DNA from: an uncultured Pirellulaceae bacterium
Lineage (GTDB): Bacteria > Planctomycetota > Planctomycetia > Pirellulales > Pirellulaceae
Reading direction: 5' to 3'
NCBI GenBank assembly: GCA_934278005.1
Contig: CAKQWG010000062.1
Coordinates: 1-17,563, forward strand
DNA: 17,563 nucleotides
The notes under the pieces were generated by a model. The model did no database searches. It had not been told where the DNA came from and saw only the letters and a program-made list of their open reading frames with translations. The translations under genes and the position numbers were made by a program. Positions 8,024-15,558 of this stretch are shown here, one piece after another (positions within the stretch are counted from its first letter, which is position 1; each line of letters starts with the position of its first letter).

Positions 8024-8049
8024 ATCTGTCAGTATCGCGCGAGCGGTCT

Positions 8050-8222
8050 GGTTAGAAAATCGTCGGTTAGAAGATCCAGCGATCGAATTGCGCTAAACGC
8101 ACAAGCAACGGCAATCGGTATCGAGTCGCCATTGAACACACGCTGGCGGTCTTTCAGCGCGGAAGCCAGTCGCCACACGGCACATCGCGTGTGCAAATTT
8201 TCTAACCAACAATCTTCTAACC
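8050..8222. repeat. MITE-like 173-bp element, copy 2
   Basis: Second copy of the same element, with both 26-bp inverted ends intact (8050-8075 and 8197-8222). It is joined to copy 1 by the 26-bp spacer. It differs from copy 1 at one base. Confidence 0.7.
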
Positions 8223-8248
8223 ATCTGTCAGTATCGCGCGAGCGGTCT

Positions 8249-8296
8249 GGTTAGAAAATCGTCGGTTAGAAGATCCAGCGATCGAATTGCGCTAAA
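8249..8296. repeat. Truncated third repeat copy
   Basis: The left inverted end (8249-8274) and the next 22 bases match the earlier copies. Identity stops after GCTAAA at 8296, where the sequence turns to unrelated DNA (ATACAAACAG). This edge marks the end of the amplified tract. Confidence 0.85.
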
Positions 8297-8403
8297 ATAC
8301 AAACAGTGGTAATTAAGCGTCGCTAAAAAGGTTGCGGATACTTTTTCACTGAGCGCGACTATCCATTTCCTCATGTGCTCGTGCTCGTGTTGGTATCCTC
8401 GCT
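8297..8403. other. Remainder of the gap between convergent genes
   Basis: This stretch completes the 547-base gene-free gap (7857-8403) that also holds the tandem repeat. It contains an A/T-flanked hairpin and a small tandem TGCTCG duplication at 8376-8389. I see no open frame with a plausible product. Confidence 0.6.
8325..8346. terminator. Possible bidirectional terminator hairpin
   Basis: AAAAAG (8325-8330) and CTTTTT (8341-8346) are exact inverted repeats around a 10-base loop. The stem is AT-rich and weak, but it reads as an A-tract/U-tract on either strand. It lies between the ends of two converging genes, where a two-way terminator would be useful. It may instead be part of a dispersed short repeat. 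Confidence 0.35.
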
Positions 8404-9864
8404 CTACGCTAGAATTTGATGAATGAGATGGCCTTCCACATTGGTCAACCGTCGCTGGATGCCATTGTGTTCAAAGGTCAGACGTTCATGGTCCAAGCCC
8501 AATAGATGCAGGATGGTAGCGTTCAGGTCGTACAGAGGGTGGATGTCCAGCACGGCCCTCTGTCCCAAGTCATCGGTCATGCCGTGGCTCACACCTGGCT
8601 TGACACCGGCGCCGGTCATCCAGCACGTAAAACCGTCCGGATTGTGGTCGCGTCCCTGAGCACCTTTCTGGAAAAAGGGCATGCGTCCGAACTCGGTGCA
8701 CCACACCACTAGCGTGTCTTCCAGCAGGCCGCGCGCCTTCATATCCTTGATCATCGCCGCTGTGGGCTGATCCAGGATCTGCGCGTGAACATCGTATTGC
8801 TCTTTGAGCTTGCTGTGCCCATCCCAGTTCAGCTCGCCACCACTTGCGTAGGCGCCATTGAACAACTGTACGAACCGCACTCCGTTTTCGATCAAACGCC
8901 GAGCTAAAATACAATTCCTAGCGTAGGCGGCGCGCGTGGGATTCAATTCATCGTCCGCTCCGTAACTCTTCAACACATGCGCGGGTTCGGACGTGAGATC
9001 GGTGATCTCCGGTACGCTCAGTTGCATCCGCGCAGCTAACTCGTAGCTAGCGATGCGCGCGGCCAGCTTGCTATCGCCTGGATGCTGCTGCAAGTGTCGC
9101 TCGTTCATTCGCTGCAGCAGTCCGCGAGTGGCTTGGTCGGCAGCGTTCGTCACCCCCGGCGCGGTTAGATGCCGAATCGGCGACTTCGAGCTGACGGGGG
9201 TGCCTTGGAAGGCGGCGGGTAAAAAGCCTGGCCCCCAGTTGTTAGAACCGTTCTGCGGCACGCCGCGCGGATCGGGAATGGCTACATACGCCGGTAGGTT
9301 CTGGTTCTCAGTCCCCAGTGCATAACTGGTCCAAGCGCCCAAGCTGGGGAAGCCATCGAGCTGAGTGCCGGTAGATAAGAAATTCTCCGCAGGTCCATGA
9401 GTGTTGGTGGTGCTAGTCAATGAATGAATAAAGGCGATATCATCGGTCAACTCGGCCAAGTGCGGAATCAGATCGCTGACCCACTTGCCATTCTGCCCGC
9501 GCTGACGGAACTTGTACTGCGGGCGGGCCAGGTCACCCGCCGGGCCTTGGAACGTTACCGCGGGCCCGCCGGGCAGTGGCTGGCCATCCAACTTGATCAA
9601 CTCCGGTTTGTAGTCCCAGGTCTCAAGTTGACTCACGGCACCGGCACAAAAGATCACCAGCACGTTCTTGGCCTTGGCCGCATGGTGGCCGGGGCGGGTG
9701 GCAAACGGCCGGGCGGGGTCGATGTGCGGTTGTGCGGCCAAAAGCTGATCTCGCGCCAGAAGGTCTAGCAGGGCAATCGAACTTAGCCCCGTCGCAGACT
9801 CGCCAAGAAAGCCACGACGATTCAGGAGCTGCCGACCACTATTAGAAAGGTTAGGCGAGGACAT
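8404..9864 (-). CDS. Tat-exported DUF1501 (sulfatase-like fold) protein
   Basis: A 486-residue planctomycete DUF1501 protein, a family distantly related to the alkaline-phosphatase/sulfatase fold; its reaction is not established. The start at ATG 9864 ([20 protein letters not shown]) places the twin-arginine motif [12 protein letters not shown] close to the N-terminus. The in-frame start at 9927 would add 21 residues. No Shine-Dalgarno site precedes it. Typical family stretches are present: [21 protein letters not shown] near the start, [18 protein letters not shown], the [21 protein letters not shown] block (Asp-His region) and [21 protein letters not shown] at the end. Length and motif order are normal for the family. 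It lies 105 bases downstream of the DUF1549/DUF1553 gene on the same strand, the usual pairing, so the two are probably co-transcribed. Confidence 0.93.
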   Translation of the reverse strand: MSSPNLSNSGRQLLNRRGFLGESATGLSSIALLDLLARDQLLAAQPHIDPARPFATRPGHHAAKAKNVLVIFCAGAVSQLETWDYKPELIKLDGQPLPGGPAVTFQGPAGDLARPQYKFRQRGQNGKWVSDLIPHLAELTDDIAFIHSLTSTTNTHGPAENFLSTGTQLDGFPSLGAWTSYALGTENQNLPAYVAIPDPRGVPQNGSNNWGPGFLPAAFQGTPVSSKSPIRHLTAPGVTNAADQATRGLLQRMNERHLQQHPGDSKLAARIASYELAARMQLSVPEITDLTSEPAHVLKSYGADDELNPTRAAYARNCILARRLIENGVRFVQLFNGAYASGGELNWDGHSKLKEQYDVHAQILDQPTAAMIKDMKARGLLEDTLVVWCTEFGRMPFFQKGAQGRDHNPDGFTCWMTGAGVKPGVSHGMTDDLGQRAVLDIHPLYDLNATILHLLGLDHERLTFEHNGIQRRLTNVEGHLIHQILA

Positions 9865-9921
9865 TGTGCGACTCGTATAAGAACATCGGACCTCCCGCCC
9901 GCGACTCGCCGACGGCGCATG

Positions 9922-9945
9922 CCGCACGAACTAACCGCACGAACT
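9922..9945. repeat. Short 13-bp-period tandem duplication
   Basis: CCGCACGAACT occurs at 9922-9932 and again at 9935-9945, separated by AA, in the 105-base gap between the DUF1549/DUF1553 gene and the DUF1501 gene. Function unknown. Confidence 0.8.
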
Positions 9946-9969
9946 GAAGGCAGCGGAAGGTACCAGAAC

Positions 9970-12900
9970 TTAGGGAATAAACAAAAATTCGTTGCTGTTG
10001 AACAAAGCTCGGCACAGCGACGATAGACCGAACTCGCGAACCACGGCAAACGCATCCGCGAGTTCTTCGCTATCGGGCTGGCGATTCAATCCCAACCAGT
10101 ATGCTTGCTGGACCTGTTGGCGGACATCATTGCCGGCCCGCTCTTCCAAAAGCACCGCAAAGGCTTGCGCCTGTTCGATCGCGAACGTACTATTGAATAG
10201 ATTTAGCGCCTGGATCGGAGTTGTGGATTCGATCCTTCGGGCAGCGCTCTGTCCACCGTCCGGACAATCAAAAGCGCCGAACACGGCATCTCGCTCGCGA
10301 CGCACCTTGTGCGCATAGATCATTCGCCGCAATCCCTCACCGCTATAGGAAGCCACAGGGGTGAAACCGGACAAGCCGCCGCGCTGGTTGAAAAGATCGT
10401 AACCGCGGCCTCCCATTGTCAGATTCAACCGCCCGTTGATCGCCAGTATGGAATCGCGAATGGCCTCTCCTTCCAATCGCCGCGACGGATACCGCCACAG
10501 CATGCGCACATCGGCGTCCTTGGCAGCAGCCGCCTGATTGTGCTCGGTCGACTGGCGGTAAGTTGCCGATAGCACGATCTGGCGATGCATGTGTTTGATC
10601 GACCACTCGCCCCGAATTAGTTCGAGCGCTAGCCAGTCCAACAAGGCGGGGTGCGTGGGCTTCGATCCGTTGCGACCAAAGTCGTTTGGCGTATCTACGA
10701 AACCGACACCAAAGTGCCATTGCCAAATTCGGTTCGCCATGACGCGAGCCGTGAGCGGGTTGTCGGGGCTGGCAATCCAATCGGCCAGCACCTGACGTCG
10801 CTGCTGTTCGGCACAGTCGGGCGGAAGCCGCACTTCACCCAGTGAACTAAGCACAGCGGGAACTACTAATTCCTTGGGCTGTTCGGGGTCGCCACGGTTG
10901 AGCAAGTGGATCTGGTCGGGCGTGCGAAACGTTCCGCAAAATGCCATGGGGCCGTTCTCGCTGGCTTGGATTTTCTCCTCCAACTCGCGCTTTTCCTCCT
11001 GCAGTGCGCTGGCTAGGCGAGCCTCTGCGGCCGGTAGTCCACTGGTGCGAAACACGCTTGGGGGCTTGGAACTTGCCTCCCATGGACTGCGATCCCTCGA
11101 GTCGGCGACTCGCTGCCAGTGCTCGTCGACGGCGGTTTCAATGAAGTACTGCGTAGCCAAACGATCCTCAAACTGACCCTCGCGGTCGCGGCTCCAGACG
11201 ATTCGCGCAACTTCCTGTTCAGTGGCAAATTCTAGCTCTACCCAGCCGTGGCCGTCGGTGTTGGACAACCACGAACTCGAGTTGCCATAGTGCCCATCGT
11301 TGATCAAGTGCGGTCCGTGTCGCTGCGGCACAATCTCGTCGCCCGATGTGCTTACCGTAGTTCCCAAACTAGCCAGAGCAACGTTCTGTCCCTGTGAATT
11401 AAAGACCTCCAGCTCATCGATGCAAGGTGCCAAGCCGTTGGTCGCCAACACGGTAAACCGCAGGCGCTTGGCTGTTAACGGCGCGATGCGATCGGTGTTG
11501 AGCTGCGGCTGAACTGACGTGCGGGCGGGTCGCAGATGAGCCAACTCTGTCCACTGATCCGCCTCCACTCCGGCCTCCAGCGTGTAAGCCGTAGCCAGGC
11601 GATCGGTGTATTGTTGCTTGCGGTCGCGGCTCCACACAACTTTTCCTATACGCGTCGCCTGCGGCAGTTCAAACATCACCCAGCCCGTGCCGTCGGTACT
11701 GGACATCCAACTGCTCGAATTGCCATACTCACCGTCGTGGATGAATTCCAATTTGTGGTTCGCCGAGTGCACGCTGCCCGAAGCGGTCACTTTAGTGCCC
11801 AGCGACGCTAGAGCGATATTCTTTGGTTGCGCATCGTCGGTGTAAATTTCGAATTCATCGATACATGGTGCGATCAACCCCAGACTAGGATGCAAGTTTG
11901 CATCGTGGATCGTGAACCGAACAAATTTTGCCAACACGGGTTCGAAGGCTTCGACGTTCTCATGGGCATTGGTGACGCGAACGGGCGGATCGCCGTCCTG
12001 ACTGGGCCGCGCAAGAGGAACAAACTGGATCAGTTGTTCGTCGATCTCGGCGATGCGATCTCTAAAACCGACAGCTTGCTTCTTTAGGGCTTCCGTGTGC
12101 GGTGTCGACAACTCGCGCTCCGCGTACTCAACTCCCGCCACAAAGGCTTGCATGCTGTAATAATCTTTGGCGGTGATCGGATCAAACTTGTGATCGTGAC
12201 ACCGAGCGCAGCCAACGCTCAACCCCAAAAACGTCTGCGTTACATTATTGACAATTTCGTCTAGCGAATCCTGACGAGCTAATCGTTTGGACGGTTCATC
12301 TGCGCCGATCTGACCGGGGAGCAGCACCGATGCGGTGATCAGAAAGCCGGTGGCTCGATCCTGTCCCAGCGCGTCTCCCACGATCTGCTGTTTGATGAAT
12401 TGGTCGTAGGGTGTGTCCTTATTCATCGACTCGATGACGTAGTCGCGATACGGCCAAGCATTGGGGCGTTCGGTGTTGACTTCGAAACCATGCGTGTCGG
12501 CGTAGCGCACGACGTCCAGCCAATGCTGCGCCCAACGTTCACCGTATCGTGGCGATTGCAGCAGGCGCTCAACGACCTCCGCATAAGCCACTTCACCCTC
12601 ATTTATGCGGCGTAGGAAGTCAGCGACCTCCTGTGCTGTGGGGGGCAGTCCCGTGAGATCAAATGTCACGCGGCGCAGCCACACTACGGGCTCGGCCGGC
12701 GGCGCAGGCCTCAGCCCTTGTTGCTCCAATGCTGCCAAGACAAAATGGTCGATGGGACTGCGCGGCCAATCGCGATCCGATACCTGCGGGACTTGCGGCG
12801 GACTGACCGGCTTGAATGACCAGTGGTCCAGTCGATCTTCCAGCACAGCCAGATCCGCCCCGTCAGGCCAGACCGCGCCTTGTTCAATCCAAGCTGTCAA

Positions 12901-13332
12901 AGTCGCGATCTGCTCTACCGACAAGGGCTCGCCGCTGGGTGGCATACGCGAATCCGCGTCGTCCTCAGTGACCAGTTCGATCAGTGGACTCGCTGCAGGG
13001 TCCCCCGCGACCACGAACGGCCCCCAGCCATCGCCCCCTTTGAATGCCTCCGATTTAATATCGAGCCGCAAGCCACTGGACTGCTTCTCCTGTCCATGAC
13101 AGGCATAGCAATGTTGCTGGAGGATCGGCCGAACGTCGGCAATAAAATCGACCTCAGCGGCTGACAGCGGTTTGGCGGTGGTCACACTCCCAATGGCTGC
13201 CAAGAGGCTGCTGGCGACCAACAGACAGATAGCAAGCGGCCGACCGACGGCAAGGGATGATCCGGAGGCGAGCGGCAAACCGGAGGCGATCAAACCGTTG
13301 AGCAGCGCATAGCGGTGGGACGTGCTAAGCAT
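9970..13332 (-). CDS. PSCyt1-DUF1549-DUF1553 exported cytochrome-like protein with two discoidin-like inserts
   Basis: A 1120-residue planctomycete-type protein. The start at ATG 13332 is supported by AGGAA four bases upstream on the minus strand; ATG 13374 is in frame but lacks a site. A long Sec-type signal (hydrophobic LAICLLVASSLLAAI) ends near LSAA/EVDF (residue 59). PSCyt1: CYACHG at 75-80 is a haem-c CxxCH, with Met130 in SRMPPSG as a likely axial ligand. DUF1549 (PSCyt2): about 190-400, with a second CxxCH at 375-379 (GCARCHDHKFDP). Two discoidin/F5-8C-like modules follow, about 470-600 and 624-745. Each has APCIDE(F/L)E, ALASLGT, YGNSSSW(M/L)S, TDG.GW and VWSRDR. A short coiled stretch comes next (about 768-792). 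DUF1553 (PSD1) occupies about 805-1115, with RVMANRIWQWHFG and FNSNEFLFIP at the end. It probably acts outside the cytoplasm with the DUF1501 partner; the biochemical role is unproven. Confidence 0.93.
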   Translation of the reverse strand: MLSTSHRYALLNGLIASGLPLASGSSLAVGRPLAICLLVASSLLAAIGSVTTAKPLSAAEVDFIADVRPILQQHCYACHGQEKQSSGLRLDIKSEAFKGGDGWGPFVVAGDPAASPLIELVTEDDADSRMPPSGEPLSVEQIATLTAWIEQGAVWPDGADLAVLEDRLDHWSFKPVSPPQVPQVSDRDWPRSPIDHFVLAALEQQGLRPAPPAEPVVWLRRVTFDLTGLPPTAQEVADFLRRINEGEVAYAEVVERLLQSPRYGERWAQHWLDVVRYADTHGFEVNTERPNAWPYRDYVIESMNKDTPYDQFIKQQIVGDALGQDRATGFLITASVLLPGQIGADEPSKRLARQDSLDEIVNNVTQTFLGLSVGCARCHDHKFDPITAKDYYSMQAFVAGVEYAERELSTPHTEALKKQAVGFRDRIAEIDEQLIQFVPLARPSQDGDPPVRVTNAHENVEAFEPVLAKFVRFTIHDANLHPSLGLIAPCIDEFEIYTDDAQPKNIALASLGTKVTASGSVHSANHKLEFIHDGEYGNSSSWMSSTDGTGWVMFELPQATRIGKVVWSRDRKQQYTDRLATAYTLEAGVEADQWTELAHLRPARTSVQPQLNTDRIAPLTAKRLRFTVLATNGLAPCIDELEVFNSQGQNVALASLGTTVSTSGDEIVPQRHGPHLINDGHYGNSSSWLSNTDGHGWVELEFATEQEVARIVWSRDREGQFEDRLATQYFIETAVDEHWQRVADSRDRSPWEASSKPPSVFRTSGLPAAEARLASALQEEKRELEEKIQASENGPMAFCGTFRTPDQIHLLNRGDPEQPKELVVPAVLSSLGEVRLPPDCAEQQRRQVLADWIASPDNPLTARVMANRIWQWHFGVGFVDTPNDFGRNGSKPTHPALLDWLALELIRGEWSIKHMHRQIVLSATYRQSTEHNQAAAAKDADVRMLWRYPSRRLEGEAIRDSILAINGRLNLTMGGRGYDLFNQRGGLSGFTPVASYSGEGLRRMIYAHKVRRERDAVFGAFDCPDGGQSAARRIESTTPIQALNLFNSTFAIEQAQAFAVLLEERAGNDVRQQVQQAYWLGLNRQPDSEELADAFAVVREFGLSSLCRALFNSNEFLFIP

Positions 13333-13336
13333 GGGA

Positions 13337-13341
13337 TTCCT
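13337..13341 (-). promoter_or_regulatory. Ribosome binding site for the PSCyt1 gene
   Basis: AGGAA on the minus strand lies four bases before the ATG at 13332. It decides between this start and the in-frame ATG at 13374. Confidence 0.55.
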
Positions 13342-13473
13342 GCAGGGCGAGCAAAACGTGGCGGGCCCCACCATTGTATTACTAAAGCGCTACCAAATGT
13401 TGCGATTTTTCACAGAGATCTGTAACACTACGCGTCGCCAAGGAAATCACACCAGACCTGTCCCATTGCGTGT

Positions 13474-13496
13474 TCACCAGTCACCAGTCACCAGTC
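13474..13496. repeat. 7-bp tandem repeat (TCACCAG x3.3)
   Basis: TCACCAG is repeated three times and followed by TC, in the 208-base gap between the YeeZ-like gene stop and the PSCyt1 gene start, both on the minus strand. It lies upstream of the PSCyt1 gene and could fall in its promoter region, but no regulator is evident. Confidence 0.85.
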
Positions 13497-13518
13497 GAAC
13501 AACTGCGGCGACTTGCAA

Positions 13519-13556
13519 ACTGTATTACGACTCAACTGTATTACAACTCAACTGTG
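13519..13556. repeat. 16-bp tandem repeat across a stop codon
   Basis: ACTGTATTACGACTCA (13519-13534) is followed directly by ACTGTATTACAACTCA (13535-13550) and a further ACTGTG. There is one mismatch between the full copies. The second copy contains the TAA stop of the YeeZ-like gene (13541-13543, minus strand) and its last codons. The duplication therefore placed a near-copy of the gene end just downstream. Confidence 0.88.
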
Positions 13557-14539
13557 CCCGCCAAAGCGTCGACCAGTCCACTGCGATAGTCGGGGAATTG
13601 CAATTGATAACCCGACTCAGCCAACAGCCGGGCGGGCGAGATGCGTTTGTCGTTAGCTCGTAGAGCCTTGGCCGACTGCGCGTCGGGCTCGACGAACTCA
13701 GGCTGGGCAACTCCGCAGAGTTCGGCTAGGTAACGGTAAAATGTTTCGCGCAGTACCGGCTGGCCATCGGACAGTAGATACATGCTGTGCCGCATGTCAT
13801 GCGTGAGCAGCCAACACAGCAGGTGGGCTATGTCAGTAACATGCACCAAATTGAGGTGCCCCTGACGCGACACCGCCAGCGGTTCACCGCGCCGCAAACG
13901 CTCGGCTAAGGGTATCCGTCCTGGACCATAGATACCAGCCAAACGCAAGATGCAGTGTTCGACTTGCCCTAGGGTGCCGGGCTGCGAACCGGCCTGGGCC
14001 AACCATCGCTCGGCTGCCACAGCGATGCGCGGACCAGTGCGTAGTGGCGATACGGGCGTGGTTTCGTCGATCCATTCGGCTGACGAATGACCGTAGACAC
14101 CCGTGGTGCTCAGGTAGATCAACTTTTGCCAGCCAGCCGGCAGCGCTGCACACAGGTTTTGCAGTCCCACAGCGTGCGTTTGCTCAGCCGTGAAGTCGTC
14201 GTGAGGCTCGCTGGCTGATTCAGCAGGGGCTTTTTCAGACGCGGCGTCTCCCGTTAAACTTGTCGGCTTAGACATCGTCTGAGCGACCACCTCAACCGCA
14301 GCTTGGTCGGCGCGATGCGGCACGGCGATCAACACACGGTCGACCGACGGCAAGTCGTGCAAAGTGTCGGATTTGAGCCAGTGTCCCAAGCAGGGTCTAA
14401 CCCCAGCAGCTAGCAAATCATCGAAGCGCGATTCACTGCGAGTCAACGCATACACGACTTGCCCGCTCTGCCTAGCCAGCTTGGCGACTTGACTTCCGAC
14501 ATATCCACAGCCCACGATGAGCCAACGTTCTGCGACCAC
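13541..14539 (-). CDS. YeeZ-like atypical SDR, NAD(P)-binding epimerase/dehydratase family
   Basis: A 332-residue Rossmann-fold protein starting at a GTG (14539), with AAGGGAG nine bases upstream on the minus strand (14549-14555). The nucleotide loop is GCGYVGS (residues 10-16), and the fold continues through KLIYLSTTGVYG (139-150), CILRLAGIYGPGR and LNLVHVTDIAHLL. These match extended SDRs and most closely the E. coli YeeZ type. The catalytic YxxxK of true epimerases is absent: where it would fall (about 166-178) the sequence is PLRTGPRIAVAAE, as also in YeeZ-type proteins. Nucleotide binding is therefore likely but the reaction is unknown. Residues about 88-120 form an acidic, Ala/Ser-rich insert that looks disordered. 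There is no signal peptide, so it is cytoplasmic. It diverges from the rhomboid gene. Its stop codon lies inside a 16-bp tandem repeat. Confidence 0.85.
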   Translation of the reverse strand: MVAERWLIVGCGYVGSQVAKLARQSGQVVYALTRSESRFDDLLAAGVRPCLGHWLKSDTLHDLPSVDRVLIAVPHRADQAAVEVVAQTMSKPTSLTGDAASEKAPAESASEPHDDFTAEQTHAVGLQNLCAALPAGWQKLIYLSTTGVYGHSSAEWIDETTPVSPLRTGPRIAVAAERWLAQAGSQPGTLGQVEHCILRLAGIYGPGRIPLAERLRRGEPLAVSRQGHLNLVHVTDIAHLLCWLLTHDMRHSMYLLSDGQPVLRETFYRYLAELCGVAQPEFVEPDAQSAKALRANDKRISPARLLAESGYQLQFPDYRSGLVDALAGTVEL

Positions 14540-14548
14540 TGGATCTCA

Positions 14549-14555
14549 CTCCCTT
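14549..14555 (-). promoter_or_regulatory. Ribosome binding site for the YeeZ-like gene
   Basis: AAGGGAG on the minus strand, nine bases before the GTG at 14539. It is the strongest Shine-Dalgarno match in the window and supports the GTG start. Confidence 0.65.
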
Positions 14556-14647
14556 AAGTAGCTCGACTCACTCGCCGACGCACGAGCCAAGACGGCTTGC
14601 TAATTTTACTCTGCCTGGCACAGCTTAAACCGCCGAAAACGTTTAGA

Positions 14648-14673
14648 CTAGACAAACTCACTGGACAAACTCA
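14648..14673. repeat. 13-bp tandem duplication in the divergent region
   Basis: CTAGACAAACTCA (14648-14660) is followed directly by CTGGACAAACTCA (14661-14673), with one mismatch. A paired binding site for a regulator is possible, but a simple duplication is as likely. Confidence 0.8.
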
Positions 14674-14790
14674 CAACCCCTTGCGCTTGGCGACAGGCAA
14701 CACTCAGGGCGAGACCAACAAGCCCTAGTTCTAAGCAGCCTCCCGAAACACTTATTCTCCCAGCAATTTCAACGGAAACGCTCAGCCCAC

Positions 14791-15558
14791 ATGTTCTTTC
14801 CTATCAGCGATGACGATCGCCATGTAACGACTACCGCCTTTGTAACCTACGCGCTGCTTGCGGCCAACGTGTTGCTCTTTCTAGTACAACTCAACGACGA
14901 CTCCTTCACCTATGGCTGGAGCGTGATCCCCCGCGAGATTACGACCGGTGTCGACTTGGTCGAACCGCAGCCCATTCATGTCGGGGACGAAGTAGTGCTG
15001 ATCCCGCAAGCACCAGGGCCATCGATTCTGTGGTTAACGCTGCTCTCATCGATGTTCATGCATGGCGGCTTCGGTCACATCGCTGGGAATATGCTCTACC
15101 TGTGGATTTTCGGCAACAATGTCGAGCACCGCTTTGGTCACTTTTGGTTCCTAGTGTTCTACCTTGCCGCCGGTTTGGTCGGGAGCTTTGCGCAAATCAT
15201 GGTCAATCCGGAGAGTGTCATCCCCAACTTGGGAGCGTCGGGGGCCATTGCCGGCGTGATGGGAGCCTACTTGGTGCTGTTCCCTCGCAATCGCATCAAT
15301 GCCATCGTGCTGTACTACGTGGTTACCGTGCCTGCTATTGTGGTGCTGGGGATGTGGATCGCCATGCAGTTTTTCAGTGGGGTCGGTGCAATTGCCGCGA
15401 CGAGCGAGACGGGCGGAGTAGCCTACCTAGCTCACGTGGGAGGATTCATGGCGGGCGTTGTGGCTGGGCTGTGCTGTCGCATGACTTTGCCGAACGAGCC
15501 TGACTCGCTGCTCAAGCGGCAGTATCAAAGCGATCCCAAGGCGCATCGCTGGTGGTAG
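14791..15558 (+). CDS. Rhomboid family intramembrane serine protease
   Basis: A 255-residue multi-pass membrane protein that should cleave transmembrane substrates within the bilayer. The first membrane helix is at about 17-34 (FVTYALLAANVLLFLVQL). An extracytoplasmic loop of about 45 residues follows, then the conserved HGGFGHIAGNMLYL (His91, His96, Asn100 for the oxyanion site), the NNVEHRFGHFWFLVFYL stretch after helix 2, LGASGAIAGVMG with nucleophile Ser150, and YLAHVGGFMAG with His215. The catalytic dyad is intact and the size is normal for a six-helix bacterial rhomboid. The start is the first ATG; no good Shine-Dalgarno site precedes it. It is transcribed away from the YeeZ-like gene. 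Its substrate cannot be inferred. Confidence 0.93.
   Translation: MFFPISDDDRHVTTTAFVTYALLAANVLLFLVQLNDDSFTYGWSVIPREITTGVDLVEPQPIHVGDEVVLIPQAPGPSILWLTLLSSMFMHGGFGHIAGNMLYLWIFGNNVEHRFGHFWFLVFYLAAGLVGSFAQIMVNPESVIPNLGASGAIAGVMGAYLVLFPRNRINAIVLYYVVTVPAIVVLGMWIAMQFFSGVGAIAATSETGGVAYLAHVGGFMAGVVAGLCCRMTLPNEPDSLLKRQYQSDPKAHRWW

Larger units (their letters stand above)
7851..8296. repeat. 199-bp tandem repeat, 2.24 copies
   Basis: Copy 1 is 7851-8049, copy 2 is 8050-8248 and a partial third copy is 8249-8296. Copies 1 and 2 are identical at 198 of 199 bases by eye; the single change is T at 7881 against C at 8080, and copy 3 also has C (8279). Each unit holds a 173-bp element with terminal inverted repeats plus an identical 26-bp spacer (8024-8049, 8223-8248). 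Because the spacer is duplicated too, local tandem amplification explains the array better than two independent insertions. Within each unit a short stem (GCACA 7981-7985 with TGTGC 7991-7995) is followed by AAATTTT. No convincing protein is encoded: the one frame that crosses it is a by-product of the repeat. Confidence 0.97.
14540..14790. promoter_or_regulatory. Divergent intergenic region between YeeZ-like and rhomboid genes
   Basis: The genes on either side point away from each other, so promoters for both should lie in these 251 bases. I cannot place -35/-10 boxes with confidence. A 13-bp tandem duplication sits at 14648-14673. GGA at 14774-14776 is a weak, distant candidate ribosome site for the rhomboid start. 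Confidence 0.4.

Noticed and set aside
7840..8055. Small 71-residue protein across the repeat
   Set aside because: It begins inside the amidohydrolase gene, runs through repeat DNA, and has no ribosome site or recognisable composition. It is a chance frame.
7851..8296. CRISPR array
   Set aside because: The repeated unit is 199 bp and includes its spacer; there are no unique spacers between short repeats and no cas gene nearby.
14620..14640. Sigma-54 promoter (TGGCAC element)
   Set aside because: TGGCAC is present but no correctly spaced TTGC-type -12 element follows.
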